Source: Enterococcus larvae
GTDB taxonomy: Bacteria; Bacillota; Bacilli; Lactobacillales; Enterococcaceae
Length of the DNA: 64,000 nucleotides
Direction of reading: 5' to 3'
NCBI RefSeq assembly: GCF_017830045.1
Contig: NZ_JAEDXU010000009.1
Coordinates: forward strand, 1-64,000
Position numbers and translations under genes: made by a program. Shown one piece after another: positions 1 through 7,557 of this stretch. The notes beneath the pieces are model-generated. The model worked only from the letters and a program-made list of their open reading frames with translations, did no database searches and was not told the DNA's origin. Position 1 is the stretch's first letter. Each line of letters opens with the position of its first letter.

Positions 1-71
1 CACGCTCCTTTTGATTGGGTTTAGGCACTTTAATCATACAAGGTTGTGTGCTTTTTATGTACCCCTAAATC

Positions 72-118
72 AAAAAAAGTGGGACAATGATCAGATTTTT
101 TCTGACTATTGTCCCACT
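72..118 (-). terminator. Terminator of the LXG module
   Basis: Inverted repeat AGTGGGACAAT (78-88) / ATTGTCCCACT (108-118). Read on the minus strand it is followed by a run of T (plus-strand A at 72-78), so it fits a rho-independent terminator for the leftward genes. Confidence 0.7.
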
Positions 119-119
119 C

Positions 120-200
120 TCATCCTATAATTTGCATAGTGAAATAGCAGAGTTGAATGCTAACTATCCCCAGCTTGAAATCCTCAATGCCAATCATTTT
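120..200 (-). pseudogene. 3' fragment of a second copy of the zinc-ribbon protein gene
   Basis: Read on the minus strand this stretch encodes KMIGIEDFK and then 17 more codons (LGIVSIQ...) to a TGA at 120-122. KMIGIEDFK is identical to an internal segment of the intact gene just upstream (210-578). The DNA match is also clear: TCAATGCCAATCATTTT occurs near 183 and again near 378. No start codon or ribosome binding site is present. I read it as the tail of a duplicated gene. Such remnants are common downstream of polymorphic toxin genes, but a short chance recombination product is also possible. Confidence 0.5.
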
Positions 201-209
201 AAAGTCATT

Positions 210-578
210 TCATAGGTTAGGAGAAGAATGAAATTCTCCAAAAATGACTTTTCCATCTAGATAACCTTTTCCATACATGTCTACACCTTCTTTAGGATGT
301 TCTTCAAAGGTCACATTGTAGTTTTGCAAATCTTTAGCGGATAAGGTACCGATATTTATTGCATCAGTTTTGAAGTCTTCAATGCCAATCATTTTTGCAT
401 ATCCAGAGTTCACTTGTGTTTCAATTTTATATTCTAGTTCACACAAGGACTCATAGATACCAAAGCACTCATCGCAACGATAGATAAGTTCACCATTCAT
501 CTTCGATTTAAATATTTTAATAATGCCATATTTTCCACAAGATGGACATAAAATTGTATCATTTTTCGCTTTATACAT
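210..578 (-). CDS. Zinc-ribbon protein in the immunity position of an LXG module
   Basis: A 122-residue protein not recognised as a named family. Near the N-terminus it has a CPSCG...CDEC four-cysteine pattern (residues 11-37), which should bind one zinc. The rest is a small acidic domain with no signal peptide or membrane segment, so it should be cytosolic. It starts at ATG 578 behind GGAGG and lies 17 bases after the LXG effector gene on the same strand. In known LXG loci that place is normally held by the immunity protein, so neutralising the adjacent toxin is the most likely job; this is inferred from position only. A fragment of a second copy follows downstream. Ordinary cytosolic zinc-binding protein is the alternative. 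Confidence 0.6.
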   Translation of the reverse strand: MYKAKNDTILCPSCGKYGIIKIFKSKMNGELIYRCDECFGIYESLCELEYKIETQVNSGYAKMIGIEDFKTDAINIGTLSAKDLQNYNVTFEEHPKEGVDMYGKGYLDGKVIFGEFHSSPNL

Positions 579-595
579 GTCATTTCCTCCTATTT

Positions 596-1957
596 CTATT
601 TAATTGGATAAGATGAAACTAACTTTCCTAATATATCTACTACTATTCTAATTTTTGTTTCACCGTCTGTACCTATTATTCTCCCCATATCAATTTCGAA
701 TACTTGTCTAAACTTTTCAAATCTAGGAATCCCTCTATTTTTCCAAGCCTCTTTAAGTAATTCTTTTAGGCCGGTCTTGTCCAAATTTTTAAATATGGTA
801 TGGTCAGCCTTAGTAGGGTCGGTAGTTGGTCCTAAATGCTCCGCCGCATGGTCAAAGCTTCCCTCCATCAATGTATCAAAGGAAGAACCTCCGCTTGAGT
901 TTCCGCCTTGTGCAGCACTCATCACAACGATTGATCCGGCTCCGGTCAGTAAAAAGCCTTCAAGAATTTCTTTTCCTGCTGCAATAGCTTCCGGAGATAC
1001 GAAAATTGCTGTATAACCAAATTCCGTGAGCCCGATGGCTATCCCGCCTGAGGTTATTCCTATGATTCCGCTGATAACAGTTGTCACTCCATTAACAAGT
1101 AACACGGCCCCAACCATTTTCATCAGAAAATCATCAGCTTTCAACAGGCCGTTCCAGAACTCCTTCGTGATTTCACGAGTATACATTGCGCAAAGCTCAT
1201 TGTATCCTTTTGTCGCCTCTACATCAAGAACACCATTTACATAAAGCTCGTAAAAGACCTCACCACCTTCTCCTATTCGTGAACGAAGCTCGTAGTCCTT
1301 GTGTTTCGGTCGTTTTCTTTCTAATGCTTTTTCTCGTTCCTTCCACTTTTCATTCAACGGCTGAATCCATGACAGGCTCATCCGATTCAGCTCAAAGGTG
1401 CCGGAACTGGCATTCCACGCACTGCCTTTGCCGACCTCAGAGATTCCTTGATTGAGCTGGTTCAATAAGCTTTCTACATCAGAGAAAATACTGGGAGAAG
1501 AACCATTGAACAAGTAGAGCTGGCTTAGCTTTTCTTCCAGCTTCGCAATGGTTGCCTGTGTTCTCATAATGCTTTGTTCTAAAGCAGGATCGGATTCCTC
1601 TAAGCTGTCGATGGCTTTGTATTGTGCTTGCAGTACCTGTTTTCCTTGTTCGATTTTTTCTTTTAATTCACTTTCTTTGATATCGCAGCTGTCCACGGTT
1701 TGTTCAAAATCATCTGGAAATTTCTGATGGGCTTCTGTCAAGGCTTCGCAAACCATGGTAACGCCATTGACAAGAGGCGGATAGACGGTGGTGAAATAGA
1801 TTTTCGCTGAATCATAGGTTTGACCGGAAAGCGGGGCGTCCATGAATGCCCGACAGCTGTCGGTGATTGCACCAATGGCTTGACTATAGGCGTTTGCCAG
1901 CTGTACAGCACTGCTCGTCTGGCTTCTGACCTCAGAGAGGTACATATCAATACTCAT
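596..1957 (-). CDS. LXG-domain type VII secretion effector (putative toxin)
   Basis: A 453-residue protein. The first ~200 residues are mostly helical with the Leu-Ser-Gly of the LXG signature at 43-45 and a coiled coil around 95-145. Residues 275-350 are hydrophobic and Gly/Ala-rich, as in the middle of many LXG effectors. The last ~95 residues (about 360-453) form a separate domain with His370 and His374 and a C-terminal RIVVD...SSYP strand pattern, which recalls BECR-fold ribonuclease toxins; that assignment is tentative. LXG proteins are exported by the type VIIb system and intoxicate neighbouring cells. I chose ATG 1957 because AGGAGG lies just upstream; an in-frame extension to 2008 would overlap the previous gene further and lacks a ribosome binding site. 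No secretion apparatus genes are in the window. Confidence 0.8.
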   Translation of the reverse strand: MSIDMYLSEVRSQTSSAVQLANAYSQAIGAITDSCRAFMDAPLSGQTYDSAKIYFTTVYPPLVNGVTMVCEALTEAHQKFPDDFEQTVDSCDIKESELKEKIEQGKQVLQAQYKAIDSLEESDPALEQSIMRTQATIAKLEEKLSQLYLFNGSSPSIFSDVESLLNQLNQGISEVGKGSAWNASSGTFELNRMSLSWIQPLNEKWKEREKALERKRPKHKDYELRSRIGEGGEVFYELYVNGVLDVEATKGYNELCAMYTREITKEFWNGLLKADDFLMKMVGAVLLVNGVTTVISGIIGITSGGIAIGLTEFGYTAIFVSPEAIAAGKEILEGFLLTGAGSIVVMSAAQGGNSSGGSSFDTLMEGSFDHAAEHLGPTTDPTKADHTIFKNLDKTGLKELLKEAWKNRGIPRFEKFRQVFEIDMGRIIGTDGETKIRIVVDILGKLVSSYPIK

Positions 1958-2318
1958 CGGCTTTGACCTCCTCTTGAAGCAACGCTGTTCTTTCGCAGAG
2001 CAGGTCATTTTCCTTTTCAGTTAATGTCTGTTTTTCTTGCTGCAGGTTTTCGAGCTGTTCTTCTAAACGTGTGAAGCTTTGGCGTCTACACATGTGATGC
2101 TCCTCCTCAATACTCTGCAGGAATTGGACGGAGTTGGAGGTGTGAAGGACTGCAGATAGATCATTTAGAAAGGATTGCTCCAACGAATAGGCTTCATGAA
2201 TAAAATCTTCTGATTCATTCCGCTTTCTTAATGCCAACTGATTATCCTCCTGTTGCTCATTGATACGCCTGAGCTGTCCAGTCAGCTGGACTTCTTTATC
2301 GGTCTCTTTATCCGTCAT
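1947..2318 (-). CDS. DUF3958-like coiled-coil helper of the LXG effector (Lap2-like)
   Basis: A 123-residue, highly charged, almost wholly helical protein with heptad-like spacing along most of its length (EEQLENLQQEKQTLTEKEN near the C-terminus). It has no signal peptide. Proteins of this kind (DUF3958, called Lap2 in streptococcal LXG loci) sit between a WXG100-like Lap1 and the LXG gene and bind the LXG domain to deliver it to the type VII machine. Position and size match. The ATG at 2318 has AGGTGG eight bases upstream and overlaps the stop of the preceding gene (TGATG), so translational coupling is likely. The 3' end overlaps the LXG gene start by 11 bases. Family assignment is by length, composition and context. 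Confidence 0.7.
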   Translation of the reverse strand: MTDKETDKEVQLTGQLRRINEQQEDNQLALRKRNESEDFIHEAYSLEQSFLNDLSAVLHTSNSVQFLQSIEEEHHMCRRQSFTRLEEQLENLQQEKQTLTEKENDLLCERTALLQEEVKADEY

Positions 2319-2629
2319 CAAGGCGTCCACCTGCCTAATGGGTTGACTGCGTCGAAGGCATTGAAGGATTCTGCTCGCTCTGCATCGACACGGGCAAATT
2401 CGCTGGAGACGGTAGTTATCTTTTCTATATCCCCGTTGAAAGCGGAGACGAAGTTGTTGATTGCTTGTGTCGTCTGTTTAATGGTACTCTGTGCATTCTT
2501 ATTCCCTGAGACGGTCGTTTGTCCAGTGTCTGATTCGAATGTTTGGATGGTGCTCAGAGCATTCGCAGCCTGGCTCATTTGAGCTGAGGTGGCACGTGCA
2601 ACACTCATTTTACTATTTACTTCTATCAT
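2318..2629 (-). CDS. DUF3130/TIGR04197-like WXG100-type helper (Lap1-like)
   Basis: A 103-residue helical protein with the size and Ser/Ala/Thr-rich helix-turn-helix layout of WXG100-like proteins. It has no signal peptide, as expected for type VII cargo. The sequence resembles the TIGR04197/DUF3130 family that opens LXG gene clusters and pairs with the DUF3958 partner and the effector's LXG domain. It is the first gene of the leftward module. ATG 2629 is preferred because AGGAG lies 11 bases upstream; a GTG further upstream sits too close to that site, and an internal ATG at 2608 is possible. A type VII export signal (YxxxD/E) is not obvious at its C-terminus. Confidence 0.7.
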   Translation of the reverse strand: MIEVNSKMSVARATSAQMSQAANALSTIQTFESDTGQTTVSGNKNAQSTIKQTTQAINNFVSAFNGDIEKITTVSSEFARVDAERAESFNAFDAVNPLGRWTP

Positions 2630-2641
2630 AATGATAAACAC

Positions 2642-2981
2642 TCCTTTTTTTTAGTTTATCATAGAAAAACACACAATAATCATCATAAATTTATCTATAT
2701 GTTATGAAAAATGATAAAATTACAAGAAAAATATTGGGATGATTTGCGATATTGCATCTTGAGAAAATGGTGTTTTTAATGAAAGTACCTAACACATTCT
2801 TATTCAATTGCTTCCAAGTTAAACGATAACCTTTTTATTAAGCGGTAAACTAGTTCTTGTTGTCTTTTTTTGTTATGATTTATAGGAATGAAAAAATCTT
2901 GTTGGCGAGGAATGATAGAAAGCAACTCTTTTTTAGTTGCTTTGAATGATACCGCATCAGCAAACGATAAGGGGTTTAATA
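2642..2981. other. Intergenic region between the LXG module and the EEP hydrolase gene
   Basis: A 340-base AT-rich divergent spacer that must hold promoters for both neighbours. I see no hairpin terminator, palindromic operator or convincing small gene. A short reading frame starting near 2888 overlaps the next gene out of frame and is not supported. Confidence 0.5.
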
Positions 2982-4058
2982 ATGAAAAAAGTATTAAAAA
3001 TCAGCGGTTTAGTCGTTGGAGGGATACTGGCGATTGTACTCGTGTATGTGGGGTATGTCTTTTTCAGTTATTCACGAATCGAAGATGATTTGACACTAAC
3101 TGTGGAACAAAAAGCCAAAATCGAACAAATCGAGATAGAGAAAGAATACAAAGCAGTAACCTTTAATATCGGCTACGGCGCTTATCCGCCTGATTATACC
3201 TTCTTTATGGATGGCGGGAAGGAGTCAAAGGCTCGAAGTGAAGAAGCGGTAAATGAAAATATAGATGGTGTGATTCAAACCTTGGAGGAGCTGGATGCTG
3301 ATTTTGCAGTGCTTCAAGAGGTTGATGAAAAAGCTACCCGAAGCTTTGGTGTGAACGAAGTTAAAAAAATCAGTGACAGCTTTACTAACTATTCTGCTGT
3401 GGCAGCAACAAATTATGATTCCGCCTATCTGATGTACCCAGTACTTGATCCAATCGGTAAATCGAAATCCAGCATTTTGACATTGAGTAATACAAAGCTC
3501 AATAACAGCGTTCGTTACAGTCTGCCGATCGAAACGACCTTCAATAAGTTTTTTGACTTGGATCGTGCCTTCACTGTATCTGAGCTATCTGTTTCTAATG
3601 GCAAAAAGATGATGCTGTATAATGTTCATTTATCTGCCTATATGAAAGACGAAGAGGTTCAAAAAAAGCAAATCATGACCTTGTTCGATCATATGAAAAA
3701 TGAATACGATAAGGGAAATTATATTGTCTGCGGTGGAGACTTCAACCACGATCTATTGCCTTCGTCATCTGAAACTTTTGGTAATGACACAAGCAAGGAC
3801 TATTCTTGGTTACAGGCTTTTCCTGCAGAAGAGTTGCCGGAGGGTTTAAAGGTTACAACATTTTCTGACGATGGCGAAGCTGTACCGTCATCCAGAAATT
3901 TGGATACCCCCTATGAAAAAGGAAAATCCTTTGTAGCCTTGATTGATGGCTTTATTGTATCAGACAATGTTGAAGTAAAGGAAACAAAGGTATTGGATGA
4001 AGCCTTTCAATATTCGGATCATAACCCTGTAGAAATGAGCTTTAGTTTAAAAAAATAA
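2982..4058 (+). CDS. Membrane-anchored endonuclease/exonuclease/phosphatase (EEP) family hydrolase
   Basis: A 358-residue protein. An N-terminal membrane segment (about 5-27) probably acts as an uncleaved anchor. The rest has the EEP (DNase I-like) fold motifs in order: TFNIGYG, LQEVDE with the metal-binding Glu, NVHLSAY, GGDFNHD with catalytic Asp and Asn, and the C-terminal SDHNPV with catalytic His. EEP enzymes cut phosphodiester or phosphomonoester bonds in nucleic acids or lipids; the sequence does not say which substrate. With the anchor outside, an extracellular nuclease or sphingomyelinase-like role is possible. ATG 2982 is chosen because the hydrophobic anchor starts there and AAGGGG lies upstream. 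It stands alone with its own terminator. Confidence 0.85.
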   Translation: MKKVLKISGLVVGGILAIVLVYVGYVFFSYSRIEDDLTLTVEQKAKIEQIEIEKEYKAVTFNIGYGAYPPDYTFFMDGGKESKARSEEAVNENIDGVIQTLEELDADFAVLQEVDEKATRSFGVNEVKKISDSFTNYSAVAATNYDSAYLMYPVLDPIGKSKSSILTLSNTKLNNSVRYSLPIETTFNKFFDLDRAFTVSELSVSNGKKMMLYNVHLSAYMKDEEVQKKQIMTLFDHMKNEYDKGNYIVCGGDFNHDLLPSSSETFGNDTSKDYSWLQAFPAEELPEGLKVTTFSDDGEAVPSSRNLDTPYEKGKSFVALIDGFIVSDNVEVKETKVLDEAFQYSDHNPVEMSFSLKK

Positions 4059-4068
4059 TCTTTACTGA

Positions 4069-4114
4069 AACACTTATAAAACATGATTAAATCACGTTTT
4101 ATAAGTGTTTTTTT
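4069..4114 (+). terminator. Terminator after the EEP hydrolase gene
   Basis: Perfect 14-bp stem AACACTTATAAAAC (4069-4082) / GTTTTATAAGTGTT (4096-4109) followed by T-rich sequence. Confidence 0.85.
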
Positions 4115-4156
4115 GTTTTTATGGAAAATCAATCTTTTAGATTACAGTTAAAAATC

Positions 4157-4213
4157 TTTACAAATGAATGGCTAGAAGTTATGATGATTTATGTAATATA
4201 CCCAAGGGGGTAT
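4157..4213 (+). promoter_or_regulatory. Promoter and CstR-type operator of the persulfide operon
   Basis: TTTACA (4157-4162), 17 bases, TATGAT (4180-4185) makes a good sigma-A promoter. Just downstream of the expected transcription start lies ATACCCAAGGGGGTAT (4198-4213), a GC-centred palindrome matching the ATACCC/GGGTAT operators of CsoR/CstR repressors. The operon's last gene encodes a CstR-like protein, so autoregulation is expected: persulfide would cross-link the repressor and release the operator. Confidence 0.85.
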
Positions 4214-4226
4214 AAAAGGAGGATGT

Positions 4227-4541
4227 ATGTTTCTATTTAGTAAAGTAAAGAGTGTATCCGGAAAACAGCTGGAGAATCAACTATCTGATCGTCCGATAAT
4301 CTTGGATGTTCGGGAAAAGTCAGAGTTTATAGGTGGGCATATTCCTGGATCAGTAAATGTTCCCTTAGGAAAAATTCAAACCTATAAAGTTAAAAAGGAT
4401 CAAACTGTTTATGTTATTTGTCAATCTGGAGTTAGAAGTAAGCAAGCCGTGAAGATACTTGCGAAGAAGGAAATTGATGCAGTACATGTCAAAGGCGGAA
4501 TGATCCGCTGGCAAGGTGCAGTTAAGGGAGGAAATTATTAA
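4227..4541 (+). CDS. Single-domain rhodanese (sulfurtransferase)
   Basis: A 104-residue cytosolic rhodanese. It has the ILDVRE motif (25-30), the GHIPGSVNVPLG stretch and an active-site loop CQSGVRS with nucleophilic Cys65. Rhodaneses of this type carry a persulfide on that cysteine and pass sulfur between low-molecular-weight thiols. It is the first gene of a four-gene operon behind a CstR-type operator and ends directly against the next start (stop at 4541, ATG at 4542), so translation is probably coupled. The ribosome binding site is AGGAGG. The operon context points to reactive sulfur species detoxification, not biosynthetic sulfur transfer. Confidence 0.9.
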   Translation: MFLFSKVKSVSGKQLENQLSDRPIILDVREKSEFIGGHIPGSVNVPLGKIQTYKVKKDQTVYVICQSGVRSKQAVKILAKKEIDAVHVKGGMIRWQGAVKGGNY

Positions 4542-6194
4542 ATGAGAGTAGTGATTGTGGGAGGCGTGGCAGGAGGTATGTCTGCAGCTACAAGACTAAG
4601 ACGCTTGTCAGAGGAAGTAGAGATTATCGTGTTGGAAAAAGGACCGTATGTTTCTTTTGCCAACTGTGGATTGCCGTATTACGTTTCAGGAGAAATCAGT
4701 GAGCGAGAAGAGCTGATTTTACAGACACCGGAACAATTGAAGAAACGCTTTAATATCGATGTATTTGTGGAGACAGAAGCCCTGAAAATCGACAGAGAAA
4801 ATAAATTGGTAACCATCAATAAAAAGGGACAAGAGGAGCAGCTCACTTATGATAAATTGATTCTGTCTCCAGGGGCGGCACCGTTAGTACCGCCGATCAA
4901 TGGCTTATCTGAAGCGAAGAATGTTTACACCTTGAGGAATGTACCTGATGTTGATAAAATCACAACCGCCATAGCTGAAAAACAACCGAAGCAGGCTGTA
5001 GTGATTGGAGCTGGTTTCATTGGGTTAGAGATGGCGGAAAATCTAAAGCAATCTGGATTGAATGTGACAATCGTTGAAGCAGCACCACAAATCCTGCCGC
5101 CATTAGATATAGAAATGGCCGCATTCGTGGAAAATCGCTTGAAGGAAGAAGGAATCACTGTATACACTGGAGCAGCAGCCCAAGCCTTCAAGGAGGACGG
5201 GCAGATTATTGAGCTAAGTACGGGTGAGCAAATCACTAGTGATTTTACTGTACTATCAATTGGCGTGAAGCCTGTCAATGAGTTAGCGATTGCAGCCGGG
5301 CTGACAACTGGCTTGAAGGGCGGTATTGTTGTCAATGAGAGCTATCAAACCAATGATTCAGACATCTTTGCAGTTGGAGATGCAATCATCGTCAATCAGC
5401 AAATCACTAATACTGAAGCGATGATTTCACTAGCTTCTCCGGCTAATCGCCAAGGTAGACAAGTGGCAGATGTGATTGTCGGTGCAGCTCGTAAGAACAA
5501 GGGCAGTATCGGGACAGCAATCGTCCGAGTATTTGATCTGGCTGCCGCGAGTACCGGATTGAATGAACGTCAGTTACAGGAAATGAAGCTTGCATATAAA
5601 GCCGTTCACATCACAGCGAAAAGCCATGCGGGGTATTTTCCAGAGAGTCAGCCAATTACATTGAAGCTTATTTTTGATCCTGCTACTGGGAAAATCTTTG
5701 GAGCACAGGCTGTCGGTAAAGCTGGTGTAGATAAGCGAATTGATACTTTGGCAACAGCGATCAAAGCAGATTTAACAGTCATGGATCTGCCTGAATTAGA
5801 ATTCACTTATGCACCGCCTTTTGGCTCTGCAAAAGATCCTGTGAATATGATTGGCTATGCCGCCTTGAACATTGTTGAGGGACTGTCGAACAATATTCAA
5901 TTTTATGAGTTGAAGGAGGCACAGAAAGCCGGCGCTGTTCTTTTAGATGTGCGTAATTTGGATGAACTGAAAAATAATGGTAGTATTGGCGAAGATATCA
6001 ATATTCCTTTAGACGAGTTGAGAGAACGCTTGGATGAGCTGCCGAAAGACAAGCAAATCATTGTCAGCTGTCAAAGTGGTCAACGCAGTTATCTCGCTGA
6101 ACGAATACTGAAAAATAATGGATTCATAGTTAAGAATCTTGACGGAGCTTTTCAAATCTACAGCACCGCTTATCCTGAGGAGGTAAAAAAGTAA
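4542..6194 (+). CDS. CoA-disulfide/polysulfide reductase fused to a C-terminal rhodanese domain (CoADR-RHD)
   Basis: A 550-residue flavoenzyme. The N-terminus has the FAD dinucleotide-binding GGVAGGMSAA and the SFANCGLPYY motif with redox Cys42 of the single-cysteine CoA-disulfide reductase class. A second nucleotide-binding motif, GAGFIGLEMAEN, binds NAD(P)H, and FAVGDAI closes the FAD site. The last ~100 residues are a rhodanese domain with CQSGQRS (Cys510). Such fusions reduce CoA persulfide, polysulfide or CoA disulfide with NAD(P)H; the rhodanese arm probably shuttles persulfide to Cys42. Related E. faecalis enzymes are known from work on hydrogen sulfide stress. Its stop overlaps the start of the next gene by one base. 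Confidence 0.9.
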   Translation: MRVVIVGGVAGGMSAATRLRRLSEEVEIIVLEKGPYVSFANCGLPYYVSGEISEREELILQTPEQLKKRFNIDVFVETEALKIDRENKLVTINKKGQEEQLTYDKLILSPGAAPLVPPINGLSEAKNVYTLRNVPDVDKITTAIAEKQPKQAVVIGAGFIGLEMAENLKQSGLNVTIVEAAPQILPPLDIEMAAFVENRLKEEGITVYTGAAAQAFKEDGQIIELSTGEQITSDFTVLSIGVKPVNELAIAAGLTTGLKGGIVVNESYQTNDSDIFAVGDAIIVNQQITNTEAMISLASPANRQGRQVADVIVGAARKNKGSIGTAIVRVFDLAAASTGLNERQLQEMKLAYKAVHITAKSHAGYFPESQPITLKLIFDPATGKIFGAQAVGKAGVDKRIDTLATAIKADLTVMDLPELEFTYAPPFGSAKDPVNMIGYAALNIVEGLSNNIQFYELKEAQKAGAVLLDVRNLDELKNNGSIGEDINIPLDELRERLDELPKDKQIIVSCQSGQRSYLAERILKNNGFIVKNLDGAFQIYSTAYPEEVKK

Positions 6195-6490
6195 TGTATC
6201 AAACGATGATGATCCCGGAATTTGAACAATTGGTAAAACAAGAGTCAATCAATATTCTGGATGTAAGAGAGCTCAACGAATTTCAATCCGGTCATATTGA
6301 AGGAGCGGTAAACCTTCCTTTAAGTGGATTTCCCGAGGCGGCAGAAGAATTAGATCAGACTAAGGAATACCACATTATCTGTCATTCTGGTAGTCGTTCA
6401 CAAATGGCCTGTGACTTTCTTGGTTCGAAAGGTTTTACCACAACCAATATTATGGGCGGTATGTCTGCTTGGAGAGGAGCTGTTGTCTAA
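6194..6490 (+). CDS. Second single-domain rhodanese
   Basis: A 98-residue rhodanese with ILDVREL (21-27), GHIEGAVNLPL and an active-site loop CHSGSRS (Cys63). It probably accepts sulfane sulfur from the fusion protein's products or from low-molecular-weight persulfides. The active-site loop differs from that of the first rhodanese (CQSGVRS), so the two probably have different partners. It starts inside the stop of the reductase gene and its own stop overlaps the cstR start, so the whole operon is translated as a tight chain. Confidence 0.88.
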   Translation: MYQTMMIPEFEQLVKQESINILDVRELNEFQSGHIEGAVNLPLSGFPEAAEELDQTKEYHIICHSGSRSQMACDFLGSKGFTTTNIMGGMSAWRGAVV

Positions 6491-6744
6491 TGCAGTGCGA
6501 CAAGAAAATAGCCAACCGTTTGAAACGTTCAGAAGGTCAGATCCGCGGCGTTCTTAATATGATGGAAGAGGGCAAGGATTGTAGAGAAGTAGTGACTCAG
6601 CTGATGGCTGTCCGATCAAGTATTGATAAGGTGATTGGGTTGGTCGTTACAGAGAACTTGGTTCAATGTATGAAAGAAAAAGATGTGGATTTGTCCAGTG
6701 AAGATGTGGAAAAAGCGCTTGAGATGATCGTGAAAACGAGATAG
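6490..6744 (+). CDS. cstR: CstR-like persulfide-sensing repressor (CsoR family)
   Basis: An 84-residue all-helical CsoR/RcnR-family protein with the family motif RLKRSEGQIRG (10-20). The two sensing cysteines fall at Cys31 and Cys60. The histidine that copper-binding CsoR has four residues before the second cysteine is Asn56 here, so copper binding is unlikely and persulfide sensing through Cys31-Cys60 cross-links, as in CstR, is the better reading. ATG 6490 overlaps the stop of the rhodanese gene; a longer upstream start would run further into that gene. It most likely represses its own operon through the ATACCC/GGGTAT site at 4198-4213. Confidence 0.87.
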   Translation: MQCDKKIANRLKRSEGQIRGVLNMMEEGKDCREVVTQLMAVRSSIDKVIGLVVTENLVQCMKEKDVDLSSEDVEKALEMIVKTR

Positions 6745-6866
6745 TAAAGGAATGCTTCCCGACATCAAGAGGGTTTATGGTGTAATCCTTTAGTTAGATT
6801 ATAAATAGAACATACCTGATGCTGTATGAACTTTAGGGATAGCCGAGGTCAGTATAAAAATAAAGG

Positions 6867-6910
6867 AGCACCCTTCAAACGAAAAGAATAGTTTGAAGGG
6901 TGCTTTTTTT
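6867..6910. terminator. Bidirectional terminator between cstR and the convergent small gene
   Basis: Perfect 14-bp stem AGCACCCTTCAAAC (6867-6880) / GTTTGAAGGGTGCT (6891-6904) with T residues on the right and an A-rich flank on the left, so it can serve the convergent genes on both sides. Confidence 0.85.
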
Positions 6911-6915
6911 GCAGA

Positions 6916-7215
6916 TTACCATTCAGGCTGTTCATCCAGATGTTCATCTGTTTCAAAGGGCTTTCCTGTATACGTGTACTCTGTTTCTACTGCCCCGTCA
7001 TATTCTCGGGTGCGCAGCTGTCGTTCAAATGGAAATTCGACAGGTGTGCCATTGTTTGTTTCAGCAGCAGAAAGAGTGAATGTATTTTGCCCGGTTTGAT
7101 TCAAATGATGAAGCACACGCTCCATGATTTTTTCATCTGATTCATTTGGTTGATTGCTGACATTCCTGTAGTCTTGAATAAAGGCGTCCTGTTGTCTAAT
7201 TACTTTTTCAAGCAT
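6916..7215 (-). CDS. Small hypothetical protein
   Basis: A 99-residue acidic, hydrophilic protein that I do not recognise. It has no signal peptide, membrane segment or cysteine motif. The N-terminal half is predicted helical (LEKVIRQQDAFIQDYRN) and the C-terminal half is rich in Thr, Glu and Tyr. ATG 7213-7215 has a GGAG eleven to twelve bases upstream. It is transcribed toward the shared terminator at 6867-6910 and stands alone. It is kept because the ribosome binding site, length and composition look like a real gene and nothing plausible overlaps it on the other strand. Confidence 0.65.
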   Translation of the reverse strand: MLEKVIRQQDAFIQDYRNVSNQPNESDEKIMERVLHHLNQTGQNTFTLSAAETNNGTPVEFPFERQLRTREYDGAVETEYTYTGKPFETDEHLDEQPEW

Positions 7216-7557
7216 GATCTAGTTCTCTCCGTTTCACTGATATTCTGTAATCTAACTATCTAAGATAACTTTCCTTATCATGGTAACTCAAATGAAAAAA
7301 ACTGTCTAAAAATTGGTTTGTGGAAGTAATGGGTGAGGTGATAGATTGAGGAACAAAAGCTGTGTGATCTCCCAATGAAAAATCTGTCGACCATCAATAA
7401 TGTAAAGAGCAGGGGAAATCGACAGATGACAAAAAGCTTGCTGTTATTGACTTTCACATATTTTGTTAGGTAAAATGAATGAAAAGGTCAGAAAAAGAAA
7501 GAGATCGACAGAAAGCGTACTATGAACCCATATATATCAAGATGTAAAATAGGGTGG
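7216..7557. other. Intergenic region containing the probable CRISPR leader
   Basis: No gene is visible in these ~340 bases. The last ~150 bases before the first repeat are AT-rich and lie at the end of the array with the most uniform repeats, where a leader is expected. TTGACT near 7448 could serve as a -35 element for transcription into the array. Confidence 0.45.

Noticed and set aside
2888-3088. 66-codon frame overlapping the start of the EEP hydrolase gene
   Set aside because: Out of frame with a well-supported gene and no independent support.
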